From: Zygnema cylindricum
Taxonomy: Eukaryota > Streptophyta > Zygnematophyceae > Zygnematales > Zygnemataceae
Length of the DNA stretch: 64,000 nt
Assembly: GCA_037447655.1 (NCBI GenBank)
Contig: JBBHKE010001068.1
Location: 45,013 to 109,012, forward strand
Reading direction: 5' to 3'
Of the stretch, positions 24,932 to 53,042 are shown in pieces (position 1 is the first letter of the stretch; each line of letters begins with the position of its first letter). The notes below the pieces were generated by a model that saw only the letters and a list, made by a program, of their open reading frames with translations, had not been told where the DNA came from and ran no database searches. A program made the translations under genes and the position numbers.

Positions 24932-25148
24932 TACCGCTATTAGTGTGAATGTTTTTTTTGCCACTTAAAAACTTTTCTCCTTACATACGTGTCAGACTGT
25001 GGATCCGACGGTTGAATTAAATGGCGATTGAAAGGTAAGATTCTCACCTTCCGATTGGCGGCCTCCAATTGAAAATGGGACAAGTGTGTACGCAGAAAAA
25101 ATGTCTTAAAAGGAAAAAACATTCACACCTATAGTGATACACGGTGTA
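24932..25148. mobile_element. TA-flanked foldback element (TACACCGC family)
   Basis: Starts TACCGCTATTAGTGTGAATG and ends in the inverse phrase cattcacacctatagtgata, then cacggtgta. Long inverted arms (over 70 bp) surround a palindromic centre, aaggtaagattctcacctt. About 217 bp, non-coding. Confidence 0.75.
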
Positions 25149-26253
25149 GCGTTCGCGCGCCAAAAGCCGTACAATCGGTTACCTATCATCGTCAAAGCGT
25201 TCCCACTTAAAGCCGTCGATGTAACCTGAACAATTTTATTTTATTATTATTATTTTTTGACTACTCTAAAAATCGTGCGTTCTTCACCTTCTCGAACCTT
25301 CGGCCATGGGCTGCCTGATATCGTTTTTTGGCAATCTTTTAACTTATCTGCCACCAATTTTAGCGTGCATAAAATCAAAAGAAAGGATTTTCCAAGACTA
25401 TTACTACCCAAATCAGCTCTCTCCGTTTTATCTTTTTCACGTGATCCGGCCTGTAAAATTCGGTCGCCTTTCTACTTTTACTTTTTGGTTTTTTCGCACC
25501 TACTTTTCCGTCCCCCAACTCAACAGATAGGGTTTTCCATCCATCTGAACGCCTCATATTCCTTTTTTTTTTTTTTCAATCGCTCGCGTTCTTTCTCCTT
25601 CTCCATTTTGTGTCCTTTTCCTTTTCGATTTGTCATTGGCCTTCCCATCGACCACTCCACCGTCATCAATTTTTTTTTCACTTTTTCTTTTTCTTTTGCG
25701 GCCACTTCCTTTTTCTTGAAAATTCCTTCTTCCTGCCAGCTGTCTCGTGTCTATCTATCCTCCTATCTATCTAAAATCTATCTGTCACGTGTCTCCTTTG
25801 CCCTTCGGCCCTTCCTCGTGGAGTGTGGACATCTTGGTGGAGGACAAAAACACCCTCGTGGCACTTTCCAATCTTCCACCCTACCGCTGCGCTGGCATCC
25901 AGTGAGAGTACCACACCAAAGCAGCTTCACGGGTCACGGTCACCCAGGTGGTGGACACAACAAGAGAACCAAACAAACACAAAAACTTTAGGACAAAGAC
26001 AAACCAAAATACAAAAGGAAAAAAAAAACAAAGCAAAAAAAGAAAAGAAAAAACCACCACGGAAACACACACGGGTGTTGGGTTACGGATTTCCACTTTT
26101 ATTGGGGAGTTTCTAGTTCTTGTCACCTCTCCCTATGGCTCCTCAAAAACGGCGGGCATCGCGATCACCTTCCTCGTCATCTCCCACCCGTTTGCGACTA
26201 AATTTTTCCGGGGTGAATTTCTCCAGGGTGTCTCACCCTACTGTTCCTCAACG

Positions 26254-26288
<35 letters not shown>

Positions 26289-26456
26289 TTCCCAACCTTC
26301 TAACTCCAACACTCCCCCCAACCACATTTCTTCTCCCCAACCTGTGATACCCAATCCCTTTTCTACATCTGTGTACCTAATAATCATGGTCACCTATTGG
26401 TCGGCCACCAAGTTTCCCTCTTCCTATATGCTTACGTGTTTCTACGCCTCAAAAGG
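25149..26456. other. Pyrimidine-rich, pseudo-open region 5' of the LINE fragment
   Basis: Frames such as 25257-25991 stay open because of low complexity (T/C-rich tracts), without domains. A Pro/Ser/Arg-rich frame beginning at the ATG near 26132 (MAPQKRRASRSP) could be the remaining 5' part of the LINE. It runs into a pure run of 35 C at 26254-26288. Confidence 0.4.
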
Positions 26457-28250
26457 GTTTACGTGGTTTAGGTTCTCCAATTGGCGCCCCTGAATTTGTT
26501 CACCAATTTGTTAAGGATGCTTTATTGGACGACCTTTCCCGCTGTGAGGACCTTCCGAAAATGCTTGATTCCCAAGTGGATTTTGCTATTTTAACTCGTT
26601 GTTTTGCGCAACGTCCCTTGTACTTAGCCTGCACTCTACCCACAAGTTTTTCTTTCCTCTCCTCACTTTCGGATTTTGATAATCGTCTCTTTGCGATTTT
26701 GCATCCACTCGACGGGCATGGTATCTTTGATCGTCCAGATTGGCTCCTCGCTTGTCGCCAATCTGCTTTACTTGTCTCTTTCGGGGGTCTTGGTCTATGT
26801 ATTATAGCGACCATAGCACGGGCCACTTACTTGGGTAGTTGGGCTCTGGTGGCATCCATCATTAGTTTGAGGTTTGTGGTGGACGATAATCCTATCTTGG
26901 CCCATGGGATCTATACCGTTGACGAAGGATCATACTCATTTCAGTTATCGTTATGGTTTACTCGTTTGCTTTTGCCAGCTGAGGCCCAAGATGTCGTTTC
27001 TCCATTCTCTTCCCTCCTCACCAACAGTCATTCCTGGGTGCAACAACATATCACCGATAAGGTAGCCGCCGTTGACTTCAATAACCTACTTGAGGCGCTA
27101 TCTACGGTTGACGCACGGGCTCGACTGCGTTCTTGTTCAAGATCAGGTGCTACGACTTGGCTCGTCGCTACTCCAATTTTTGCCTCACTCCATTTATATT
27201 CTCAACTATTTTCTTGTGGAATCCGTTTACGTTTTGGCTTGCCACACCCCTCCCTTTTGGGTAAACCTCGTTGCGTTTGTGGCCAATTTATAGATGAGCA
27301 GGGCGTCCATTTGCTCTGTTTTTCACATTGGTGGGGAACAACATTGGTGGGGAACGTACAGCGGCACATGACACTGTTCGAGATGCAATTGCATTGGTGG
27401 GTAGTGAAGTCGGGTACACATCGGTGGGTAGTGAAGTCTGGTACAGAGTGAAATGTGGGGTATCGCGTATCCTCCCCCCACGTTCTCAATCTCGAGGAGT
27501 GCGCGGCCCTCGCGTGGACCTCGTGTTTTTGCAAGGTGCAGAGAGAACACTAGGGGATGTAGTCCTGACCGACCCGACGGGATCCCATGTTTCAACGTGT
27601 GCGGCATTACATACTGGTTGTAGGTTTGGATGCACCAGCCTCTAAAAAACGCGATTACGCTCATCGGTTACGCTCATCGGGACAGCCGACAACTTCATAC
27701 CGTTTGCTTTGGAGATATTTGGGACCTTGGACTTGTTGCTAGACAACTTCATCCGTGATTGTGCTTGACGGTCGTTCGAGCCCCGAGGACTTGGCAGCCC
27801 TCCCTCTACTCTCATGTTAGCCTTTTACTGCCAACGGATCTGTGTTGCCCTTCAACGATGTGAAGCATCGGATCTTATCCGACAAAGCACGGTGGTGAAC
27901 GATGGTCGTGGCCTGCAAGATTTACCTCCCCGCAACCCGGTGCACATTGATGATATTTGTTCCTTAGACCTTTAGTGTAGACTTGGTTCATGCTTTGGGC
28001 CGACGACCCTTTATTTGAATTAAAGCTTTTGTATAGTGTAATTTTAAGTGCTCTTGTAGTTTAGGTTTAGTGTTTGTTTTTGTTTTTAGGGTTTTCGTTG
28101 TTTTTACTCTTACTGTTAGTTAGCTTTTACAGTTTTCGTACGTACTTTAGGTTTTCCAATTCTAGCCTTTAATGGTAGTGAACAATTTTCCATTTTAATC
28201 AAGTTTTGTACTTTGGCGGTTTAACCATCGCGTTTTTCATAATAATAAAA
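26457..28250 (+). pseudogene. Truncated LINE-type reverse transcriptase, C-terminal part and 3' end
   Basis: One frame from 26457 to about 27350 reads GLRGLGSPIGAPEFVHQFV, then SGGLGL-like FGGLGLCII and YLGSWALVASII, and ends near a Cys-rich CVCG knuckle. A second frame (about 27350-27645) continues with GGERTAAHDTVRDAIALVGS and RGPRVDLVFLQGAERTLGDV. These are features of the post-RT C-terminal region of plant and algal non-LTR retroelements. A frameshift joins the two, a small tandem duplication (gtgggtagtgaagt) sits at 27399-27440, and further stops follow. The RT catalytic core is absent. The element seems to end at an A-rich tail (aataataaaa) at 28250. Confidence 0.65.
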
Positions 28251-28256
28251 CAAGGG

Positions 28257-28474
28257 CAGGATAAATAAAAAGCACGATGGTAAACCATCTGAGTTCGGGG
28301 GTACAAAAGGGGTGGCATGGCCAACACATAAAAACTACCAGGGCAATAAAACTAAAGAGAGCAACGGGAACAACAACAAGGCAAATAAAAGCCACCCAAA
28401 CCCAAAATGAAAAGCCCGGCAACACACAAATCCAAAACCACAACTCTAACACCAACTCAATTATCTATCTATGA
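28257..28474 (-). mobile_element. LINE-type 3' tail (minus strand), second copy, converging on the first LINE
   Basis: The minus-strand end (28316-28257) reads ccaccccttttgtacccccg, aactcagatggtttaccatc and gtgctttttatttatcctgc, matching the copy at 21664-21728. It abuts the plus-strand LINE tail, whose last bases include a related phrase, gtttaaccatcgcgtttttc. Two elements of one family thus appear to meet tail to tail at about 28250. The upstream limit (28474) is approximate. Confidence 0.5.
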
Positions 28475-30621
28475 AAAGCAACCCCGTAAGTCCCCCCAAC
28501 CCGGGGGAGCACGTTGAGGGAAAAATGACAAAAAAATATATATATTATTCGTACGTCGCATAATTAAAGTAGTGTACTACTTCGTGTTGAAAAGAGGTAA
28601 TTAATAGTTCACTTCTTTATATTAGTTAGACTCTAGAAAGAAAGAGAGGCTCACAGAAAAACCATGGCTGCCTCTTTGATCAGAAGGTGGCACACTATTA
28701 CTAGAAGAAACTTTATCAAAATGTTTAGATTGGCCCGGATAGGATTTGAATCTGGGTCTTGAGAAGTCTAGATTAGCTTGTTGCCTTATACATTAAGTTG
28801 TTGAATAAAAGATACACTTATCGGGTTTCATAAATACATAAATAATGACGCGACGGCTAATTCACACCAAAATTGGCAACGAGGCGCATGTGATTCTGAA
28901 CCGTGTAAATACATTTGATCGGACGACCGTCGTTGCAACCGCCACCCGGAATGAGCTTTTGGCGGCTTTTGGAGATAGTGTCACGGGATGCCACGTGGCG
29001 CTACATTATTGGATATCGGAGAAGATGGGAGGAGGAAATATGGCTCCCGATTTGACAGGCGTCACCTCGAAGGCCATGTCGTACAATGGCCGTACAAGAA
29101 GTACATCGGCCACTGTACCTTCTTTTTGTACTATACAGTGTTCCTATTGGTCTAGGGTTTAGAAGTAGGTAGCTGTGAGTAGGCAGTACAGGACTTAGTG
29201 AAATTTAGGTACCTCTCTCTGAGAAAGCTTGTAACTATAAAGGTCATCTTTGACCAGCCATAACTTACTGCTCAGGGGAGCAAATTCAAATTCAATGATT
29301 ATTTTTGCGTTCGGCTCAGGGGAGTCGGGTCCTTACACGAGTGAGGGTGGTTAGAATACTCGTGTGCCAAAGTGGCACTTATTCATTGGGAAAGAGGAAG
29401 GGGCAGACATTATCCTAGAGGCTTTACATAGGCTGCCCATTCTGTGGGTCAATGGAGACCACATAATTGCACTTCGTACGGATGAGAAGCGAATTAGTCA
29501 TTCATACTTTACGTATAGAGTACAAAACGAATTCCTGTGGTGAATTCCGTACTCTTCAATGTTGATTAACTTTCCTCCAATTTGTATGGCAAATTCTTGC
29601 CTTTCAAAATACATTACTTTTGGACCGTACGTTAGACGTGGCCTTCGCTTGTCGCTATATCGTCAATAACGAAATGTTTCTCCGATGGGTGGCAATACAA
29701 ACACTTGGAGGACACGTATTGGTCGAAGAAACTGGGGTTGTCAACCTCTTTTCAAACTCTAATAATGTCTAAATGAAGTTTACAATTAAGTTGGGGGTGG
29801 TTTGTGGTGGGGGATCAAGTAGAGTTTTACTATTTAAAATTGTTGGTACAACTTATGAAGGCACGAATACAATTTTTTTGCCGTCTCCCCTCTTCGACCT
29901 TTTTTTCTCTCTCTCTCTCTCTACCTCCTTCCACTTTTTCTCTCTTTCCCTCTCTTACTCTTTCCCTCTCACTCTATCCTCCCCTTTCTCAATCTCTCGG
30001 CTGAATTGTACCCCGACTCAACTCTCCCTGTGGTATTTTCTTGTATCAAATAGTACCCTTCAAAAAAAGATGAAGTGTTTTAAATGTTTTAAATAGAGTT
30101 TGTAAAACAATGTTTTGCAATTAGATATAATGTAATTATGCTTTACAATTAGTTTATTGTATGGCAATTCTCCATGTTGTGAAATTTTCACTCCACCCCG
30201 AACTAATTTTGGTTCAATTATTCCAAAAAAGGCACCTAATCTCTCTTTAATAATTTTTTTCTCCACTTCAGTTTTATTTTTATTTTTTCATATTAGTTTT
30301 TTTTTTTTGTTCATTTGGCTCAATCAAGCCGAGACCCTTCCGGCACTTATGTACACCTAAAAATACAAAATCAACAATACAAAAAAATAACATACTACCA
30401 TACAAATGTACAAAACAGCACACTAAATCTAAAGAAATGACTTTCGAGAGTTTTTAGGCATTTTTGAAGTATTTTTTAGATTCTCCGAGACTATTAACGG
30501 ATTAACAGTTTGAACTGAGCGTCAAGCCAAAACCAACGGTTTGGTTATATTCAGAATTTCCAAACCGGGTCTTAAACCCTTCGATTTGATTCAGACCAAA
30601 CCGTGGCCGGACTGAACAGAA

Positions 30622-30872
30622 AAGGTACATATTTTTAAAGTACATAACTTGAAAGTACATATGTTGAAATTACATATTTTGAAAGTACAAAACATATCTC
30701 GAAGTACAAAACATATCATGAAGGTACAAATCATATCTTGACAGTACAAAAAATATCCAGGAAGTACAACATATATCTGGAAAGTACAAAACATGTCTTG
30801 AAAGTACAATTTTTTCCTTGGAAGTACAAAACATACATTGAAAGTACAACTCGAAAGTACAATTTGAAACTA
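30622..30872. repeat. Minisatellite, about 21-bp units (gaaagtacaaaacatatctt)
   Basis: About eleven degenerate units of the form gaaagtacaaaacatatctt, some shortened. They generate the Cys/Phe/Tyr-rich reading frames on the minus strand, which are not genes. Confidence 0.8.
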
Positions 30873-31017
30873 CAAACCTACGTTGGCGACAACAATCTTT
30901 GGGGAAATATGAATAATAACCATGCGCCACCTTTGTACCGGCGGAACCTCATTTTTTCTAAAAGGGTCAAAAGCCAAAAAAAAAAAAGAATAACCATTTT
31001 TGTTCGAAAAATAGAAC

Positions 31018-31205
31018 CCCTCCCTCTCTCTCTTCCTCTCTCTCTCTCGCCCCCCCTTCTCCATCTCTCCCTCCCCCCCTCTTTCTCTCTCCCTCTCTCT
31101 CCCCCCCCTCTCTCTCTCTCTCTTTCCCCCTCTCTCTCCCTCTCTCCTCTCCCCCTCTCCCTCTCTCCTCTCTCTTTCCCTCTCTCTCCCTCTCTCTCCC
31201 TCTTT
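31018..31205. repeat. CT-rich microsatellite downstream of F2KP
   Basis: CTCTCCC/CTCTCTC array on the plus strand, 160 bp below the F2KP stop codon. Here the coding strand is purine-rich, opposite to most of the arrays inside the gene. Confidence 0.85.
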
Positions 31206-31362
31206 CTTAACTGTTGGACTCAACTACAAACCTTGAAGTACGACAATCCTTCCCATCGCCAACCTCATCAAATCTTTTCATACTTTTACGTTAAATCTTT
31301 TCACAATCATACTTTTCTTAAGTATACATTTCACAAATTTTACCTTTTACCCACCAAACCAA

Positions 31363-47844
<16,482 letters not shown>

Positions 47845-49302
47845 GCACCGCAGACCCCGCCTCAGGCTCCACAACCATTTACTGTGGAACACGTGGAAAC
47901 ATGTGTGGAATGTATGGAAAAGTGTAGAGGAACAAGAGATGTGGGTCCAAAAAGGAAAAAAAAAAAAAAAAATGTGAATAACCGGACAATCGGCACTTGT
48001 GAGAGGAAGAGAAAATAAAATGGCAGGGGCAGCTCGAACTCAAACAGAAAAACTTGGGCTGCCAACCTTGCATACATATAAGAGGAGAAATGTGGAGTAA
48101 ACGAACGATGGAAAATTGAAAAATGATAAAATTTTATCAGACAACAAATTCCAAACTCCAAATTCTGTTGAAACAAAAGTAGAGCTTTGAAGCTTGAAAG
48201 AAAGAATCGAGGCTTCTCATATTTTGTGACAACAGTAGACTCCAACAGATACAGCCTGAGACCGCTGGGATTTTCAGACGACAGGAAGCACAAAACCACA
48301 GTAGTGGAGCGCACAGGCCTTTTATAAGAGGTGAAAACGAGTGACAAGTGAACAACTTTTTTCACTTGTTTATCACATTTGTGATACTTTTCATACTTGA
48401 ATATCACACATTTGGCATACTATTTACAGCTGTTTATCAGACATTTGTATACTTTTTCACTTGTTTTTTTACACATTTTCACTTGTTTTTCACACCATTG
48501 TCATGCTCTTCACACTTGAAAATCACACATTTATCACACTTTTTTCAATTGTTTATCACACGTTTATCATACTTTTTTCACTTGAATATACTTCATTACA
48601 AACACACACACACAGACATACATATATATATTATGACCTTCTAGGCTCTAAGCCTATCCTGTATCCTGTTTCAACTGATTTTCCAGGGTTTCGGAAAGAA
48701 AAGTTGTTTTTTTGAGGTTTCTTAATCTGAAAATGGGCAAAAAACAGGAAATACAGTAACAGAAAATAAGAAGCTGGTGGTAAAAAAAATCAAGATACCT
48801 TGTTGTATAGAAAATCGGATCAAGTTAAACCAAAATAAAACCAAAATAGACCAAAAAAACCAAAATAGACCAACTATATTTCATAAAACTAAGCTTAATT
48901 AAACTAAATTTGACCAAATTTTGTCCGCCGTACAAAAAATCGTCCACAAATTACCTAAAATGTACGGAGGATTGAAGGAGAAAAGAGTGAGAAAAATATT
49001 TTGGAAGAAAAAAAAAAAGTGAAAAACAAGTGAGGGCAAATGTCCAGTGTAAAGAAGCGCCTTCCGTTCGCCTGTCGTATGCAATGATTACAAAATAGCA
49101 AAAAGAATAACAGAATGGTAATGAATAACAAAATTATGTTATTCGAAAGTTCTGCAAGGAAGGAAAAGTGTTCGTCGGTCCATGAAACTTTTTTGCAATA
49201 GTGAAGAACTCTTCGCTACGATGGACATTTGCCCTGAGAATTGGTAGAAAGAGAATGCTACAGTATAGTAGAGAATGCTGTAGAGTACAGTACAGTCTAG
49301 AC
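47845..49302. other. Upstream region of F2KP with a CACTTG minisatellite
   Basis: The immediate 5' region of F2KP. At 48341-48600 there is a degenerate repeat of about 25-30 bp built from cacttgtttatcacac, catttgtcatacttttt-type phrases. No TATA or start site can be assigned. The minus frame 47862-48407 has no domain. Confidence 0.5.
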
Positions 49303-49522
49303 TACACCACCAATCGTTATTAGCGTGTAAGTTTTTTTAGCGTATACGAATAATTAGCGTGGTTTACGCTAATTGGGAATTTGAAAGTTTTCGAAGAAAT
49401 CGTCTATTCTAATTAGGAATTAGGGTTTTTTTTAAATAGTGTGGATAATCCTATTTGAGAATAAAAAAAAAAAAAGCGGGACCGAATTAGCGTACACAAC
49501 GCTAATAACGATTGGCGGTGTA
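49303..49522. mobile_element. TA-flanked foldback element flanked by gtacag repeats
   Basis: Termini TACACCACCAATCGTTATTA and, in reverse complement from the right, TACACCGCCAATCGTTATTA. 220 bp. Outside the TA bounds the sequence is itself palindromic (gtacagtacag on the left, ctgtactgtactg on the right). Confidence 0.85.
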
Positions 49523-49607
49523 CTGTACTGTACTGCTATGTACTAATGGGCAATGGAGGGAAATGATGATCGAATGCGTCATATACTCATATTGCTTGGC
49601 CACAAGA

Positions 49608-49790
49608 GCATACGTCAGCATGCGCCAAAGTGTACAAAAATAATTACAAATTTGCAAGAAACTGCACATACGTCAATATGTGCCAAAGTGTACCAAATCC
49701 GTACAAATTTTCAAGAAACTGAGCATACGTCAGCATATGCCGAAGTGTAAAAAATACGTAACATATTTGCCAGAAACTTGACGGCAAATA
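49608..49790. repeat. Three tandem units of about 60 bp (GCATACGTCAGCAT)
   Basis: Units start gcatacgtcagcatgcgcca, cacatacgtcaatatgtgcc and gcatacgtcagcatatgccg, each followed by aagtgtac, then aaattt.caagaaact. The gcatacgt.agcatatgc core is palindromic and recurs at 50388 and at the LTR element's target site. Confidence 0.85.
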
Positions 49791-49912
49791 CTTTTGTCCA
49801 CCGACTCCGTCAAAATGATTCAGGTTGTCACGCGACCGCCTAACTATTTCACAAGTTTTTGCGTTATGCCTGTCGGGTAAATCGAACGTTGTGTGTCATA
49901 AAGGGAAATTAA

Positions 49913-50343
49913 TAGTGCTGTGTATCGGCAATTAATTTATCGCGATAACACCAATACCGATGGCTATCGGTTATCGAACGGTCAGGGGTCCCGATATATC
50001 GCTCCGAGACCAACAAATTCCTTATCGGCGATAAGTGGAAAAAATATAGTATGCTATATAATAGTGCTTTAAAATATACTGTATTTTATTTTCACTGTAC
50101 ATAGCGTGGCACGCCAATGAATTAACCTGTTCCGTACTCTGTGTAACGGAATAACGGCGGCTCAATACAGCAGAATAAACCTTAGCTGTACGGTAAGAAC
50201 AGTATCATAATCGCCGATAGTTATCGGTATCGGTATGATTGCGATAAAACCGGAAATAATATCGTGCCAATATATCGATTATATGCAAGCCAAAAAAAGG
50301 TACACATCGATTATTGGCAAAACTCTGTCGATACACAACACTA
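49913..50343. mobile_element. hAT-type non-autonomous element with TATCGG subterminal repeats
   Basis: Inverted ends TAGTGCTGTGTATCGG and (right) CGATACACAACACTA, flanked by an 8-bp near-perfect duplication gaaattaa / gaaattat. The interior is full of short palindromes around ttatcggcgataa. A related partial copy is at about 51828-52005. Confidence 0.75.
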
Positions 50344-50386
50344 GAAATTATAATTGCGTGCGCCATTCAAGTTGGAACGCAGGTGC

Positions 50387-50750
50387 ATACGTTAGCATAT
50401 GCAAATTTGTACAATTTGTGAAAACATGATGGCGAAAATGTTTGTCCACCAACTCCGGCAAAATGATCGCTTGTCACGCAACAGCCTAACTACAACGTGA
50501 ATCGCTTATAATGTTAACAACACTATATTCGCGCCCTAAACCTCAAACCTAAAATAGAATTACAATACAATTTTTTTATTTACGTTAATAAGGACGCTTT
50601 AATTAGTGTCAATGACTGTAATCTGGGTGGTTTTAAAATAGTGTGGAATATGAAATTTATCAGTCCGTTCTATAACTACTCGTGTTTCCATATAAGCGCA
50701 AACAAAAAAGTGTTAGATAACGACGTCGAGACGTGAAAGTGAGTGGCGTT
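50387..50750. repeat. Dispersed repeat R, copy 1 (direct repeat of 63657-64000)
   Basis: From gcaaatttgtacaatttgtg through tgtttgtccaccaactccgg, cactatattcgcgccc and ctataactactcgtgtttcc, the order and spacing match the sequence at the right end of the window. It contains an intact gcatacgttagcatatgc site, the equivalent of the LTR retrotransposon's insertion point in copy 2. Confidence 0.85.
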
Positions 50751-51827
50751 GACATGGGAAAGAGCACTCAAATTTGATTTCTAGAAATATAACCACGAGG
50801 AAAATCACTTGAACCTATTTTCACATGTTCAAAAATCGACTGTGAACACATGTTATAACAGCTACACTATGGGAATGTGCATCCAAATTAGTGTTAGATG
50901 TATACAGTAGTATTAGAAGTAGAAATTAGTGTTATATATATAAATTAGTGTTAATCTTTTGTTCGCGTTAGGCCTTTAAACCCAAAATAGAGTTCATAAC
51001 AATAATTGATAGTTTACACTGATAATATAAACGATTCACAATTTGTTTCCAAATACTATGATTTTCGCTTGGTAAACCAAATGTTAATATTGTCGTGTAG
51101 GGAAATGATAATCTAATGCATTACAATTTAGTTACTAAGAAGTTAAACAACTTTTGAAAAACATATAGATCCGATATCATAGTTGAATAACCGATCAACT
51201 GAAATGTGAAGTCATATCTATCACAAGAAGCATCTATTAAGACAGATTTGGACTAAATTCTAAAATCTAAGCAAAGAATCGCATCCATCCTATGTTTAGT
51301 CTCCAGATCTAGAGTTATTAGCAGTTTGCAAACCTCGAGTGACAAAAAATACATGATGTGCGAACTTAGTGGAAAGACGACCTTATTGATACTTGTAAGA
51401 GCATAAGTAAACCTTGCAGATTAAAAAATATTTTGGTATGAGGAGTTAGACCTTATGACATGATTCTAAAATTTCGAAGTACTTCCAACGTAAGATTTAT
51501 GTGGAAGAGAGGGGGAGAGAGGGGGAATTCCACCCTTATGCCAAAAAAGTCGACAAATTTACACGTGGCATGTCTCTAGTGGATCCCAATGAAGAAAGGG
51601 ACAAAACCGTGACATCGGATGTGAAAGGTACATCATTTTTACCGAATCCGTACCAAAACAGAACTGACCTCATGGCGGCTAATGTACTTTTTGTGCGTGT
51701 ACAATTGTACAATAACAGTGATCTGATTGGTAGACACCTCAGTAGATAGGGGTTGTGAGTAGGGCGCGTCGGGGAATAACATGTATAGTTGAGTGCACTG
51801 ACCGTACATTTATCTGTACGGTCCATA

Positions 51828-52005
51828 CAGATATCGCCGATAGTTATTGATATCGGTGTTATCGCCGATAAAAACCTATAAAAATTGGTTATTTATCGGC
51901 GATAACACCGATAACGATATATCGTACCGATGTATCGATTATCGCCAACCGGAAAAAAAACCCATATCGATTATCGACAAATCCTTACTTATACACAACA
52001 CCACT
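51828..52005. mobile_element. Partial copy of the TATCGG hAT-type element
   Basis: Contains cgccgatagttattgatatc, ttatcggcgataacaccgat and ends tacacaacacc, resembling the right end of 49913-50343. The left terminus is not found. Confidence 0.55.
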
Positions 52006-52281
52006 TTTACCAATAAACGATATGCACCTGATTTGACTTACCGGTAATCGATATATTGGTTTAGTACAGTGTACAGGAGAAGTCGCAAAAGTCAAAATTT
52101 TACATAACCGAAACCGACCGTATTTTTTTTTTTTAATCTGAGTAGCTGACGCCCGACGGGGTTATGTCAAGTTCCAAAATTGTTAACCATTAACCGACAG
52201 GCGTTTACGAAAAGAAAAGTTAACCGAGGCCCGATTTCTCACGACTAACCGTACGCGCGCGTAACCGAAAAAATACAAAAT

Positions 52282-52450
52282 TACAACGCTCATTGTTATT
52301 AGCATTAACCATCTATTACTGTTAATAAAAAATAACTAATTAATATTACTAATTAATACAAGGAGACATGGCAGGTTGTAACCCACGTCTTTAAATACTA
52401 AAGACTATAAATAGCAGCGACTTATTAACACTAATAACAATGAGCGATGT
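52282..52450. mobile_element. Short TA-flanked foldback element (ACAACGCTCATTG subtype)
   Basis: Left TACAACGCTCATTGTTATTA and, in reverse complement from the right, TACATCGCTCATTGTTATTA. 169 bp. It lies within the taaccg-rich flank of the hAT transposase remnant. Confidence 0.8.
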
Positions 52451-53042
52451 AGTGGTACATCTCCCTTTGCGTGTAACTCTTAGTCTTAATCATTATAATT
52501 TTGCGTGTAACTCTTATATTAATGTTTAAACTCTTATGTTAATGTTTTTTCTCTCGCAAATCTAAATTTTTCGCTACATGTTTTGGACGGTTTTTCTTTC
52601 GACTACGATACTATGTTATGAATTATGCAAAAAAGGTAAAGTTTTTATTATGTATGCTTAAAAACAAATCTTTGTTTTTCATATGGAAAAACAATTAGCA
52701 AAAAACACATTGTGATAGGCAAAAAAAACAATAAAAAAATTGTAGTATCAAATATAGAAATAAACAAATAACAACCTCGTTCTATTTTCGACTCTATTAT
52801 ACAAATTCTCAACCTCAAACTTAAAAACTATACAAAATCTATAAATCTAAGTTTGGTATACATACGACGCTTTGGTAATTTGATAAAAATAAGCATTCCG
52901 GTTTAAAAAAAAAGCAAAATATCACTTGAAAAATTGTGAAATACAAAAAAAAATTCAAAGGAAAAAAAAACAATATAACTAATACTAAAAATATTACGAT
53001 AGTTAGAAAACAAAACAAAATAAAAAACTATGCATTTAAAAA

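Larger units (their letters stand above)
28475..31362. other. Intergenic region between LINE remains and F2KP, with simple repeats
   Basis: Holds a 105-codon plus frame at 28845-29162 (starting MTRRLIHTKIGNEAHVILN) that I do not recognise, CT-rich tracts at 29901-29995 and 31018-31205, and a minisatellite at 30622-30872. No coding similarity is visible. The F2KP 3' untranslated region should lie just below 31363. Confidence 0.45.

Noticed and set aside
25257-25991. 244-codon plus-strand frame
   Set aside because: Pyrimidine-rich, Phe/Ser-rich, without domains or start context; low-complexity openness.
28715-28775. tRNA-like 3' half on the minus strand (gattcaaatcctatccgggc)
   Set aside because: The T-loop resembles a tRNA, but the T-stem does not pair properly and no D-arm or anticodon arm can be folded. 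At most a tRNA-derived SINE fragment.
47862-48407. 181-codon minus-strand frame upstream of F2KP
   Set aside because: Ends in the untranslated lead of F2KP, no domain, and not in frame with the CBM20 exon.
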